From Isoetes taiwanensis (lineage: Eukaryota > Streptophyta > Lycopodiopsida > Isoetales > Isoetaceae): a stretch of 64,000 nt of DNA. The position numbers and the translations under genes were made by a program. The DNA lies in the NCBI GenBank assembly GCA_021234155.1, contig JAJEKV010000020.1, positions 8,912,563-8,976,562 of the forward strand, in the 5' to 3' direction. Below the pieces are notes generated by a model. The model was not told the DNA's origin, did no database searches, and saw only the letters and a list, made by a program, of their open reading frames with translations. Shown piece by piece: positions 12,054 through 23,900 of the stretch. Within the stretch, counting starts at the first letter, position 1. Each line of letters begins with the position of its first letter.

Positions 12054-12579
12054 TTGGGGTTCGATTCCCCAAGCCCTGGTCTTCATGATTTAGAACAGAC
12101 TATGGACTATGATTTAGCTTAGTCCTGACACTCCGCAAAACTATCATGGCTTTTAACCGGCTCTGATCTTGGCTTCAGCAATAGTCAGGTCGAAAACAGA
12201 GAAATAGGGCTACCATGGACACGAGCTACAAATCGGCAAGAACCAATGATGATCTTGGCTTCAGCTCCGCGCCAAATTTGTAATACTATCATGCCTTCAG
12301 TTGGGCTAGGCATTTGCCTTCATTTCGCTGTGCTAAATCCGACCATGCCTTTGGTTCGGCCAGGCAGGTTAAGATACTATTTGAAAGATTGTATTTTTTC
12401 AATGGTTTGGTTGAATGTTAGGGGTAAGTCAAATAGGGGGTTTTGACCCATCTTGACTTGCACTTGAGGGCTGGAATTCCGCCCCATGGCATATGCTGTG
12501 AAATATGCCAGAATCGGATGGTCAAAAAAATTAATAGACACCCCAAACGATATTCGAGAAATATTTCAGCCCTAGCTAG

Positions 12580-12837
12580 CTAGCTGTAGAGGACCTCTGT
12601 GGGTATTCTAAAATGGCAATGCCGAAAGGGTTTTTCTCTGAGGCAAGAAGAAATAGGTTGGTTGGCTGTTGCTTTATAATCAGCATCGCCCAAGAAAAAA
12701 TAGGGTGCAAAGTGCAGTAGTTCTGCAGCCTGGAGCTCAAATGGACGCTTGTTGCTGGTTGCTTCCATCAAAGTACGCTTGAATGGAAAAGCTTTTGAAG
12801 GAAAAGAAGTGGATGCGAATCCTGACAGGACAATCAA
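12580..12837 (-). CDS. Unrecognised ORF, 85 codons
   Basis: An open frame on the minus strand (MIVLSGFASTSFPSKAF...), free of interruptions. I recognise no domain, signal peptide or membrane segment. It may be a chance ORF. Confidence 0.15.
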   Translation of the reverse strand: MIVLSGFASTSFPSKAFPFKRTLMEATSNKRPFELQAAELLHFAPYFFLGDADYKATANQPISSCLREKPFRHCHFRIPTEVLYS

Positions 12838-13320
12838 GTGAGAAAAGCGCTAAATAATCAGGTTTGAGCTTACTGCTTCGACTTGTTTCTTTATGAAGAT
12901 GGTGCGTTTAGAAAGTAGTTGGCTAGGGCTGCAGCGATGCTATGCTAGTCTTCTGTAGTTTGGTTATGTCTGGTTCTAATTGTACAGTCTAATGCCAGAA
13001 AAATGCATAAGTATGCAAAGGATACGCTGTATTACTTTATGGTATTGGGAGCGATCTCTACCCGGTTAGGTCTTTGTGCATAAAAATCTGTCTACAGGAA
13101 TAAAAAGATTAACAGGAGGCCTTTGGTAGTGTCTATGCGAGAATCCCATTGAATTAGTTATGCCTTTGATTACGCTGGCGCAACAGGTTACAAACATATG
13201 ATTCTGAATAGATGAGTATGTTCTTAAAACTGTATATTGCTTGCTTAACTGGTGGCCCGTATTGTTGTGTGCTGCATTAGGTTAGGTCAGTTCATGCCTT
13301 GAGGGCCTAATAGGTAGTGT

Positions 13321-13438
13321 AGGGCTCAGGTGTTAGTGTAAGTAAATTCGTTTGCCCTTAGTATAGGGCTCATGTGTTAGTGTAAGTAAATTTGCTTGCC
13401 CTTAGTATAGGGCTCAGGTGTTAGTGTAAGTAAATTTG
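13321..13438. repeat. 44-bp tandem repeat, 2.7 copies
   Basis: Units start at 13321, 13365 and 13409 with AGGGCTCAGGTGTTAGTGTA followed by AGTAAATTTGCTTGCCCTTAG. Copies are almost identical, which implies recent expansion. Noncoding. Confidence 0.9.
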
Positions 13439-13460
13439 ATGGTTTAGACATCTTTAGGTG

Positions 13461-13838
13461 TTAGACCTTAGGGTGCTTTCCTATGAACGAGTCTGAATGG
13501 ACAGACCTGGATGCCAAGCACGAATTCACAATTACTGTGTCCTCATGAACAGCAGACCTCAAGATCTGGCACAACGAATCTAAGCCGATAGATCTGCAGC
13601 AGGTTATAACAGCAAAGGTCTGATCTGGTTGAGGAGAACTCAGGTCCAAAACGAAATAGCCTGGGATTACCTTGCAAGGGAGATTTTGAACCTGAGCCCA
13701 TGGGAAAGCACCCTTAAAGCTAATGGTGCTTGCTTTGCTGGTGCTACGGGGCAGAGCTAAGCATCCTTGCATATTCTTTCTGAGATAATTTCTGACAGTT
13801 AGCATATTTTGCTCTGGTTTGTAGCTAGATGGTGCCAT
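13461..13838 (-). CDS. Unrecognised ORF, 125 codons
   Basis: An open frame MAPSSYKPEQNMLTVRNYL... with mixed composition and no recognisable family. A plausible splice donor (CTTGCAAG|GTAATC) lies after about 56 codons, so only the first part might be an exon. It has no transmembrane segment. It could be chance. Confidence 0.22.
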   Translation of the reverse strand: MAPSSYKPEQNMLTVRNYLRKNMQGCLALPRSTSKASTISFKGAFPWAQVQNLPCKVIPGYFVLDLSSPQPDQTFAVITCCRSIGLDSLCQILRSAVHEDTVIVNSCLASRSVHSDSFIGKHPKV

Positions 13839-14216
13839 ACCTTAGGATCAAGCCTTGAAAGTTAGTGTTCGAAGGGGAACGTAACATAATAAGTATTTGC
13901 CTTGCTGTGGTAAGCAGCAGACTTATTGAATTGTTCTAAGTACATGGTAATCTCTTTTTTATGTATTTGAGTTATTGACTTTATTTTTGTGATAAGATCT
14001 CTTATGTGAAAGATTAAGTTGATCTTGCGGTGAAGGGCGATGATTGACCCATGATCATCCCTTGCCCTAATACGATTACAGTGGTATTGATTGAGTGCAC
14101 GTAACCATGGTCAACATTGCTTGAAGAATATCAAATATTCTTACTTAAACACTTTGAATTTTGAAGATGATATGTTTAGATTGCCTAGGTCTTGATATTT
14201 TAAAACAGGAAGTTCT

Positions 14217-14345
14217 TATAGGATAGGATAGGATAGGATAGGATAGGATAGGATAGGATGTTTTTTTTATCCTCCACGGAGAAGAAATTAACTTCCTCTT
14301 GCCAGAGTTGTGTGGCAGACACAATTAATCTTCATGCGATTGGTC
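14217..14345 (-). mobile_element. LINE/SINE 3' end with (TATCC)n tail
   Basis: On the minus strand TTAATTTCTTCTCCGTGGAG and GATAAAAAAAAC run into a pentamer tail of about eight units (14221-14259 on the plus strand reads GGATA repeats). The CCGTGGAGGATAAAAA block matches the terminal module of the half-LINE at 8.0 kb and the SINE at 60.9 kb. The rest appears 5'-truncated. No coding sequence remains. Confidence 0.55.
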
Positions 14346-14639
14346 TATTATGCTTTATGTAAAATATATGCTTCATATGGATTAGCGAGAGTTCTGACTA
14401 TATATTCTTGTATGTCCAAGAAATAATTGTGTGGAAGACTTCATGCCTCTGCTGCATGGTTGGCCCATACGGGTTGTACTAAAGCAGGACAAAGCTTTGG
14501 CACGTTCAGTTGCTTTAGTACGCATTGCTAAGATATTATTGACGACGAGTAGGTGCACTTAACAACAAGAAGCTGTAAAAATCAAGTTCATAGAGGTTAA
14601 ATATCATTTAACTGGTATTATCACATAGGTTGGATGCGC

Positions 14640-14985
14640 TTATAGCATAATATCAACCTACGTGAAAACAAGAGAAGATACTAAGAAATACGTGAACAAT
14701 ATGCTGGAATATGACACCTCTATATATATCTATACCAATGGTTATAAGGATGAGATCTTGCAAAGTGTCGCAGATGTATATAGGTTTTGAACCTCATGGA
14801 AACAATTTCGTATATATAAAAGACGCAAGGAAAGGTTTTCAAGAAGTATTGGTAGCTCACTTGGCAAAGATGTATGTCTCGCATCTGGAAAGTTGAGAGT
14901 TTGAACTTTGCTTTTGCATTCATTTGACAACTATCTTTGTATGTACGAGTATAATACCCTTATAGTATTTACACCTATATATGCT
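14640..14985 (-). mobile_element. Solo LTR of a chromovirus-type element (partial)
   Basis: The reverse complement aligns over about 250 bases with the LTR at 17813-18346. Shared blocks include a tRNA-like segment (TGGTAGCtCACTTGGCAAAG on the plus strand here), GGAAACAA, GATGAGATC and the TATA-like stretch at about 14716-14735. Internal coding sequence is absent, so it is a solo or truncated LTR. Divergence from the other copy looks substantial (roughly a quarter or more), so it is an old insertion. Confidence 0.6.
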
Positions 14986-15170
14986 TGGCTATCAGAATGA
15001 ACATTAACTAATTTTGTCATGTATAGGCTTATTAATATCTAAATGTTACTTCATGAATTGAATATATTAACAAAAGGCTTATTTATCTGTTGTTAGGTGC
15101 ATAGGCTCGTGCTTTAAATAGGTCTTTCTAGTTAATAGTTCTTTAGGTTATAGGCGGGGTAGCATTAACA

Positions 15171-15499
15171 ATGAAGTTGTTGTCATGGCTGGTACTTATA
15201 GCGTTTGTTCGGGTGTTATTTAGTGAATTATATAAGTTATGTGAAGCTGCATTGAGTCGTAGTCATTCCAGCCGAAATGAAGAGGTAGGTTTTATGTGTT
15301 CCTTCTTCATTCTCTTCCAGAATGTTAATTTGCGCAGTGCTTTCAGAAGGCAAAACTTTGCCCTATTGTTGATTTTGACGAACAACCAGAGTGGATTCAA
15401 GGCGTGCAGTTATTTTCACATCAGTTGTGCGTTCTGAATAAGCTACGAAAGTGCTATAGAAGCTGTATGAATGGAATTGTCGTCTATGAGGCCAGTCAG
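15171..15499 (+). CDS. Unrecognised two-exon coding stretch
   Basis: Exon A (15171-15284) begins MKLLSWLVLIAFVRVLF and ends SHSSRNEE at a GAG|GTAGGT donor. A 53-base gap ends in TTTGCGCAG, and exon B (15338-15499) continues in phase with CFQKAKLCPIVDFDEQPEW, then LFSHQLCVLNKLRKCYRSC, to a CAG|GTATTG donor. The two frames join without a phase break, and both sides have acceptable splice signals. Amino-acid usage looks protein-like (acidic, Trp and Cys positions). I do not recognise the family. The hydrophobic start could be a signal or membrane segment, or exon A may be internal, with an acceptor just upstream of the ATG. The intron is short for a plant. No further exon was found downstream, so this may be a gene fragment. 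Confidence 0.35.
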
Positions 15500-16890
15500 G
15501 TATTGCTTTTCAGTATTCACTAAGTGCAAAGGCAAATTTGTTTTTTAGTTTCTATAGTATTCAAAATCTTCATATAGGACATTGATAAGGGGATTGGACA
15601 GTTGATAAACTGATCATAAGGCACACACTATGAGCATTAGCGAGTACCATTATCCATTGACTGTGTTGTGGGATCACATCAAAAGGGTACATAAGTCATG
15701 TACCTTATAACTTTGATAAAGTACAAAAAAAGAGTACTCTACGACAATACTCTCTTATCATCAAAAAAGTGCTACAAGAGCAATTTCAAGAGGTCTACCT
15801 AGAAAAACATAAACATGCACTATGCTCTCAATCCATGTTAATATTTCAACCATCTCCCCCATTCTTCAATATAAACAGCATCTAGTCAATGACTTCTTTG
15901 ACCTCCCTCACTTTCACAAAACTACTTTTGCTATAAAAGTTTTCAAGCTTGTCAATAAGCTTCTCGATGTCAACATTTGTCAACTCATGTACACACTTTG
16001 GATATGGCCTCCAAGATTGCCACTCATAGCATGGCAACAAGGTTTTGACAACAAAGCCTGTTTGTTGATGATCATCTCGATGACGCAGAACATGATGACT
16101 GTGATGAGGCCATTAAACGCCTCAAGGTGGCACAAGGATTATGATTATATTCTGTGTATGGGTGGTTTTGCTTAGTGGACTATTTTGTCCTCTAGGTTTT
16201 GAGTCCCATGTCACAGGTCTCTTGTATGTATCTTGATTTTCCTTGAAGGGTCTTCTCCTGCTCCATCTTGCTTTATGCTGATTATCTGATGTCCTCTTTC
16301 CTAGAGGGATTGCAGGAGCATCTTTTGGCATTGGAAAACTTTCGCAACAGACAAAGAACTGCAGGTAAGCCCAAGTGATGATATTCAACAATTTTAGACA
16401 TGTAGATTATTGTCCGAGCTCTCAGGGCTTGAAAGTAACAGCCTAAATTAGAGGGTTTGAAAGCAATGGCCTAAACAAGAATAGCTAAGAACTACACTTT
16501 ACAATGCACTATCTGGACTTCTGCTGATATCAGGGCTCATATAACAAAGTATGGCCACTTCCTCCTCGAGATGGCATAACCTCAAAATTTAAATGGCTTT
16601 CCTTCAATTGCCAAATGCTGCAAATTCCGCTTGCTGCGACCTGATATGCTCTCCAGTCTTTATAAGAGAAAACAATACACATTGCCAACTACATAGCAAG
16701 GCAGCCATTAAACCACCACACATCTTATGATTAATCTAGCTCTACCAATTAACCTATCAGTAGATATTTTTACATACTTTAAGTAACAACAGGCCTTAAA
16801 TAACCTAACTAGAAACACCACTATACTAATTATCACCAATCAGAATTAATGATATAGTACACACTTTCAATGGCCAGACTCCATTCTTTC
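15500..16890. other. Intergenic, nothing recognised
   Basis: About 1.4 kb with no gene or repeat I can name. Frames at 15822-16175 (+) and 16122-16391 (-) have no family resemblance. Confidence 0.4.
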
Positions 16891-16949
16891 TGAACTCTGG
16901 TCAGCATCCTCGTTGGTCTCTTAATGTTGCTGGCAGTGACTCTGTCAAT

Positions 16950-18346
16950 CTCAGTGCCGAGTCTCAACTTGAGAAACTCCAAGATTTTCAATCAGATCTT
17001 CAGCATCATCTTCACCGAGCATAGAAACGCCATCGGCATTATGCTGATTTGCATCGGCAGGAAGCTCCTAAATTTCACATTGGTGACCTTGTCTAGCTTC
17101 TTCATAGGGACCTCCCTACCTCACATCCCTGCACCAAGCTTGACTATCGTCGCCTTGGTCCTTACCGGATCACGACTTAGATCAACAATGTGGTATTCCG
17201 GCTCGAGCTCTCTCCAGTTATTTGGCTCCATCCAGTATTTCATGTTTCTCTATTGGATCCCTTCACAGTTAATACTTTCCCTTCGCGTTCCTTCGCCGCC
17301 ATCACCAGTGAAAATTGATGATCATGAGGAGTTCGAGGTTCGAGAGATTCTGGACTCTAAGTTTCTTCGTCAACAATTGTATTGCCTTGTTGATTAGGAA
17401 GGTTACTCATCAAGTGATAGAACCTGGGAGCTTGTCGAGAATCTGATTAATGCTTTTGATAAAATTTGCGGAGTTTCACTGATGTTACTCGGATAAGCCA
17501 ATTTTGAGTACTCCGGTCCTAGCTCCAAGGACTTATCGCCATCGTAGGAGGAGGATGATATGATGACCATACGGATATTCGTGTCATATGAACGTTATAC
17601 TCATATATACAAACCAATTTCTTCGTCGACAATTGTATTGCCTTGTTGATTAAGAAGGTTACTCACCAAGTGATAGAACCTGGGAGCCTGCCGAGAATCT
17701 GACTAATGCTTCTGATAAAATTGCGGAGTTTCACCGATGTTACTCGAATAAGTCAAGTTTGAGTACTCTGGTCCTAGCTCCGAGGACTTGTCGCCATCGT
17801 AGGAGGGGGATGGTGTGACGACTTATACGGATATTCGTGTCATATGAACGTTGTACTCGTATATACAAAAGATGGTCATCACATGGATGCAAAAAAATAG
17901 TTGCACAAGACAGGATTTGAACTCACAACCTTGTAGTTGCGAGTCACACGCCTTTGCCAAGTGCGCTACCAATATTTGTTAAAAATATTCCCTCATATCT
18001 TTCTTATATGCGGAGTTGTTTCCAGAAGGTTCTAGAATATGCTAAAACCTACATGCATGCGCGGCACTTGACACGATCTCATCCATTGGAGTGGTGCGAT
18101 CCTGACCGTTGGCCTACATATATAAGGAGGCACCTCTTTCTTGACGAACCATTCCGGTTCAATGCCAGTCTTAAGCCTTCTAGGCATCTGTCTCGTGTTC
18201 CTGCTTGCCTTCGAGCCATTGCACTCTTGATTTCTATTCATATATCAGATTGTTCGCCGATCTTGGCATATTTCTTCCGTATTTCTTCCATATTTCTTAC
18301 ATATTTTCACATATTTTCCTTGTTTTTGCATAGGTTCATGACATGC
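16950..18346 (+). mobile_element. Ty3/gypsy chromovirus, 3' part with LTR
   Basis: The 5' portion carries an integrase C-terminal region of chromovirus type (about 16950-17270), followed by a chromodomain (about 17310-17440, FEVREILDSKF). A purine-rich tract ending GGAGGGGGATGG (about 17800-17812) leads into an LTR that starts TGTGACG at 17813 and runs to about 18346, with a TATA box at about 18117 (ACATATATAAGGAGG). A block of 256 bases from the chromodomain through the tract into the LTR is tandemly duplicated (17362-17617, 17618-17871). Everything upstream of the integrase end is missing. The element is a broken remnant. The LTR holds an antisense tRNA-like segment (see findings). Confidence 0.75.
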
Positions 18347-18410
18347 ATATTCTAGCATATACTTAGAATATGCCAAAAACCCACATGAGCGAGGGTTTGC
18401 CTCTCTAAAA
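18346..18410. repeat. Dispersed repeat R1, partial copy
   Basis: ATTCTAGCATATACTTAGAA, TATGCC, AAAAACCCACATGAGCGAGG and GTTTGCC match the last third of the 202-bp R1 copies at 40999 and 58527. It lies directly after the chromovirus LTR. Confidence 0.7.
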
Positions 18411-20922
18411 CATGCAAATACACTCTGCACCATTAACTTAACATTCCTTATGATAGCCACTAATGTAACATATTTTGTATATGTGAATGATGGGTTTATC
18501 AAATCTATTATGTTAAATTTTTAATATATGTGAATTGTGACGCTCTTTGAACCTATACTGCTCCCATCATATACGTACGAGAAATTCCCCTCCCATGACG
18601 ACCTCATCACCACAGAAAGGCCTTCTGCCTACCTCGGACCACTTGTGATGGCCAAGTGCCCGGGTGAAGGACACGGAGGTGTCATTCGTCCCACGCCTTC
18701 TATGGGAACCCTAATAGTGGAAGCGTACGTACAAGTTAGCACCTAGTATACAACATATAATATCATACCAGCACGAAGGGTGGTTGTAATGTGGAAAGTA
18801 GCGCCGAATTTTTCTTTTGGAGCAGCTTGGAGCATATTTGGGAAAATTAATAGTGTCTTGATCTGCAAATGGGGAAAAATACGCAATTATGTTGTTATTT
18901 TGTGGCTAGCCGACATTGAGTATGGTAGAAGATCCCTATTATTTTAATGGTGCAAAAATTGTAAAAGAAAGCACAAATGATGTGATTGGAAGAGATGGAA
19001 GATTAAGGATTGCTTAGGTGTCAAAATCTTGGAGCTTAAAGAAGTTTTCCACATGGAGGGCAAAGATGATAATTGTTTAATGGTCCAGATTTTATTGGAA
19101 TTGTATAAGAGAAAATTAACGTGAATGAGAAAACTACCCTTTTTGTGCCTATTCGTGTCTGCTCTCTGCTGCTTGCCTGGGCGTCCTGGTACGGATCTAG
19201 TCCATCATTGCTTATGCATGTTGTTTCCCTTTCTAGTTTATGATGATGATGCTAGTTTGTGTGAATGAATAACCCTTTTGTGTGTGTGGTGATGAAATCT
19301 TAGTTAAATAAATTCTGTCTCATTGTGTTGGCAGCAAGTATTCAAAAGGATTTACCCTGAAGGAAATCCTTTGTGAATGCTGGCGCATCTTATTTTGTAT
19401 CTGTCTTGAATCTGTAAGAGTCTTAAGCTGTAATAAGAATCTAAATGGAATGAGTAAGAAATCAGAGATAAAAGAGAAGGAAAATCATGTTAAATGTGCT
19501 GCTCTGTTTCTAATGTCATGAAGAAAATAAATCGAAACTTTATTGAGTGAAATCAGTCATGGACGTTGCTGGTTGCTGAACCTACAATTCTTATCTGTAG
19601 TAAATCATAAATAAGGAGAGAACTTAGAAGCCCCTTGCCTAGTGCCGGATTTGCTGGTTCCTTGCCATAAAACTGCCCATGCTTGGAAGATAGAGCCTGC
19701 AAACAACCCAGAACTTCAGCCATTACCCTGTTGCCTAAGAATCGAAGCTATAAAGTAAATCGGCCTGTGTTGTTTTCAAAAATCGTTACCTGCTTCTTGA
19801 ACCCTTATCATGCCATAGTTAGGACCTGAAGAAGTCGAAAATCTGAACCTAACTCAGTCTACTAATTATTAGAGCCAAAGAATTGGCTATTCATTCTGCA
19901 GAAACCGTCATTTGGTGAAGGCTTAACCTGAGAAGAAAATAGAAACAAAACCGAGTTGAAAAAGGAGGAAATCGGCCGATTTGATCATGCCATAGCACAG
20001 AGGAAGGAGTCGAATCGATTCCGGAGAAGAACCCGCTGGTCGCTGCCCCTTTGAAGCAGGTTTTTGCCCTAAATCAGTTTTCAACGTGAAAACCTAACTA
20101 AATGTTTAACTAAACCTAACAATTTCATGAGTTCCAACAATTTCATAAGTTCTATTAATAAGTTAACCTTTTGATTTCCCTATATATAAAAGAAAAAAAA
20201 AAGCAATAATAAAATAAAATAAAAAAGACATTACTCTAGGAAAGACCATGTGGTGTTTAACAATGCTAAAACAAATGATTGTATTGACGAGGATAATAAA
20301 TATTATAAGTTTGCACCCACATAATAATTAACGCAAGGAGTAAACGAAAAGCGGTGCGGCTAGGCTTAAGTGGTATAACGGAAGTTATGAGCCTAGTTGT
20401 GGTGTTGTTGGAGTAATGGACCAGGATAAGCTAATAAAATCATTTAAAATGATCGATCAGGAAAAACGTAAAATTCTTATTCTCAACAATAAACGGGCAT
20501 GAACCTATGCACATACGTTGTTCCCACCAGCATCAGTAGTGCATCTAACTGGAGAACATGATTAACCATTATTGCCAAGAATATAATTTACATTTGCATG
20601 GCTAAATGACATATTCTAAACATGTTGTACCAATCTTAAATATCAAGAGGAAAAGAATACAAGCAGAGGCACGTGTGGGAAATTGTCAAAGACATCCTGT
20701 TGCATTTCATAGTGCATTGAGTCGTCAATTTCGTGTCCAAGAGATATGTAACATTGCTTCATCGTCAGAACCTCCTCGCACTGGCTCAACCTAACTCTTC
20801 ATTTCCCTTGTTATTTATCATTTCATCAACACATCGTTCTTTGAACCTTGGGTTTCGTGTCTGCACGACATATTTTTTGGGGGGCATTGCGAGAAATTAA
20901 TTAGAGCAATCGTTGTTGATGA
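18411..20922. other. Intergenic, no gene recognised
   Basis: About 2.5 kb. Small frames at 18537-18746 and 20606-20794 (+) have no family resemblance. A short hairpin-like GGATTTACC..GGAAATCC lies at about 19350-19371. The right end should include the 5' LTR and leader of the element at 20923, but I could not delimit an LTR by eye. Confidence 0.4.
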
Positions 20923-23900
20923 ATGAATTGGGGTCTTGATGAAGAAAGGAGGAAGAAGAGTATAGCTAGACAAGAGACCGAACGTATTGCTAGACTAGAG
21001 CTTAGAGAGAGAAAAAGAAAGGAATTAGCTGAGCAAGTTTTGGAAGAAGAAAGATTGTTAGTAGAGGTGGGATTTAGTAGTAGCAGCACACTTCCTTCAA
21101 GTTCTGGGGATAGTAGTGAGGAAGAAAGTACCTTAGGAATTCCTAATACTAACACACTCCTTCCAATGGCACAAAAGACTTCAAAAATGAAATATCCTGT
21201 ATTTTCGGCCTTAGGGAGTGTTGATGCAGACTCCCATGTGCATGCCTTTTTAACTATAAGTGAGGCAAATCAGGAGGATGGGAATGCTGAGAGGCTAAGA
21301 CTCTTTCCGGCTACCTTGCAAGATGGTGTCGTGGAATGGTATAGGGCTGCTAAAAATGTTACTCCTTTTTTGACATGGGATGACTTGAAAAAAGGGTTCT
21401 TAACTGCATTTAGACCAGTGGGGTTTGCACAAAGAGTAAGTGATGAATTAAATTATATTAAGCTCTTACCGAGAGAAAGCTTGCAGAGTTATGTGATTAG
21501 ATTCAGAAGATTGGTTGCGAAAAAGGAGCCTCCACCTTCTGCAGAAGATCAAGTGAGGTACTTTACTAATGGATTACCACCTGACCTTGGTTTTTTTACA
21601 AAGGGCCAAACTCCTACCACTTTAGAAGCTGCTATTAAGCATGCCTCAAGTTGGGAACAAGCAAAGATTGGCATGGCAAGATATTATCATCCGGGGATGG
21701 CAATGCCTTCAGTTTTGGGAGGTGCTGCACCAGCGATGGTTCCAAATATTTCTATAGAGGCAAGTCCAATTGCAAACATTTCAGGTATGCCTATTGGCAC
21801 TTTTCCTTCAATGATGGGTACAATTGATTATAGTAAAATACAAGTAGATGCAAATAATGCAATTCCAACTTTACCCATAAAAGAACCTGAACAACCTGTG
21901 GATGTTAAACTTGTAAAGGTTAAGGATGAATTGATTGAGAGTTTAACTAAGCAAATGACTGAATTACAATTAAATTGGATAAAAGGCTTGGAGTCTAATC
22001 CACAAATTTCTAAAGAAAGAACAAATATGTGGTGTGTGAAATGTAAAGGGTATGGTCACCTTCCTAGTCAATGTCCAACGCCTGCTGAATTTAAGCCTCC
22101 TTGTCGAAATTGTGGGAAAACAAATCATAGAACAGATCAATGTTTTCAATTACGTCAAGGGATGGGAGTTGGGATGATAAGACCTCAAACTCAAGCCCTA
22201 GGATCTCCCCAATATCAAGGATACCAAGTTCAACCAATGTATGATTATAGGGAACATGTTCCTGTGTATAACACAACTCCGCAAACCAATACTGGGGGTC
22301 CAAGTCCACAAATGTTTAGAAGAAGACATGTTCAATGTTATAGATGTCAAGAAATGGGGCACATTGTGCCTCACTGTCCAAATCCCATGAAGCCAATAGG
22401 TTACCAACCAATATGTGGAATCTGTCAAACCCAAGGGTTGCACGCCCAAGAAAATTGTCCTCATAAGCTTAAAGTGATACAAAATCCTGCTCCTAAGAAT
22501 AGGGGTAAAGAGGTTGTCATTAATAGTGGGGCCATATATTCGTTGGAGAGCCAAGTACTCCAGCTTATATCGTAGAAACTCGTAATGCAAGAAATTTGAG
22601 AAGGAGAGAAAGGAAATTGCGTAAGGAGAGAGAACAACAAGGGGTTAATAATGAAAGTTTAGTTCATAATGATGATAACGAGTTTCGAAATTTGTTTGAG
22701 GAACAATTGTCAGATGACGAGGTGGATATGAAGGATTCACAAGAGATATTTGAAGAAATCGAAGAATTGCCTCAACCCAGAGCGGTAAGAGAAATTATAA
22801 ATGAGATACAACCACCTAAAAGCAAGGATAAAGGTGTTCATAAAAAGTATAAGAGTTATGAATTTGAAAAATGAGTCACCCTATGATATTCTAAAAGATA
22901 TGGAAAATAAACAACCCTCACTCACCTTTAAACAATTACTACAAATTGCCCCTAGTTGTCATAAGATATTAATGTCTGCTTTAAAGAGTCATAGGGAGGT
23001 AATTGTAAATTCTGCATGGCCCATAATAGCCGACATGAGTTCCCCATGCCTAGATGTTGAAATAAATGGAACCTTAATAAGGAATTGCACAATAAATGGA
23101 GGGTCTGGCGTGAACATCATGCCTGAATCTATATGGAAAAAATTAGAATTGCCTAAGCCTGCACCAGTGCATTTTGTGGTTAGAATGGCTGATCAAAGGA
23201 GGGTACAACCATTGGGATTGATTACGGGAATAAAAACATTGTACCCATTGGGATTGATTACGGGAATAAAAACATTAATTGCCGGTGTAACCTTCTTTGT
23301 GGACTATGTTATATTGAGAATGGCATGTGGAGGGTTTACTTATCCATTGTTACTAGGTAGGCCATGGTTAATGCAAGCTTCAGCTAAACATGATTGGTCG
23401 ACGGGTTACTTGCATATTGGGGATGGGAACAATGAGATTAAAATTAAAGTGCATATCCAATCTAGAGATAGGGATGAAAATGATAGTGATACTAGCTCCT
23501 CTATAGAGAACATCCCTCAAAACGATGATGATAATAATGATGATAACGATGATGATGGTGATGATGATTATGATGGAAATAATAAGGGAATTGAGGCTGA
23601 TCAAGTGTATGTTGAGGAAATGGGTTATGAGCATTTAAATATTAGGGAAGACACTTCGAGTATTGCTTTAGAAGAATGGATGAATTGTGTAAATGCTTAT
23701 ACTATAAGTGTGGATGTTACTAACGAAACCATTTCAGAAGAAATAGAAGATGATGAACAAGAGAAATACCCTGACTACTTCTCCAAATATGAGGAGGGGG
23801 AATCCAAATTAAAGGAGACTCCTGCACATAATGCACCTAGGGTAGATCAAGCAATACTAACTTCTCCTGAGATTGTTGATTTAAATTTAGGGACTCTAGA

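Noticed and set aside
13321-13438. A CRISPR-like array of evenly spaced repeats
   Set aside because: The units are contiguous tandem copies without unique spacers, in a eukaryotic genome.
17905-17975. A possible genuine tRNA gene on the minus strand
   Set aside because: A-box and B-box are present but a closed acceptor stem is not apparent, and a homologous segment lies in the solo LTR at 14.86 kb, so it is a repeat-borne tRNA-like module.
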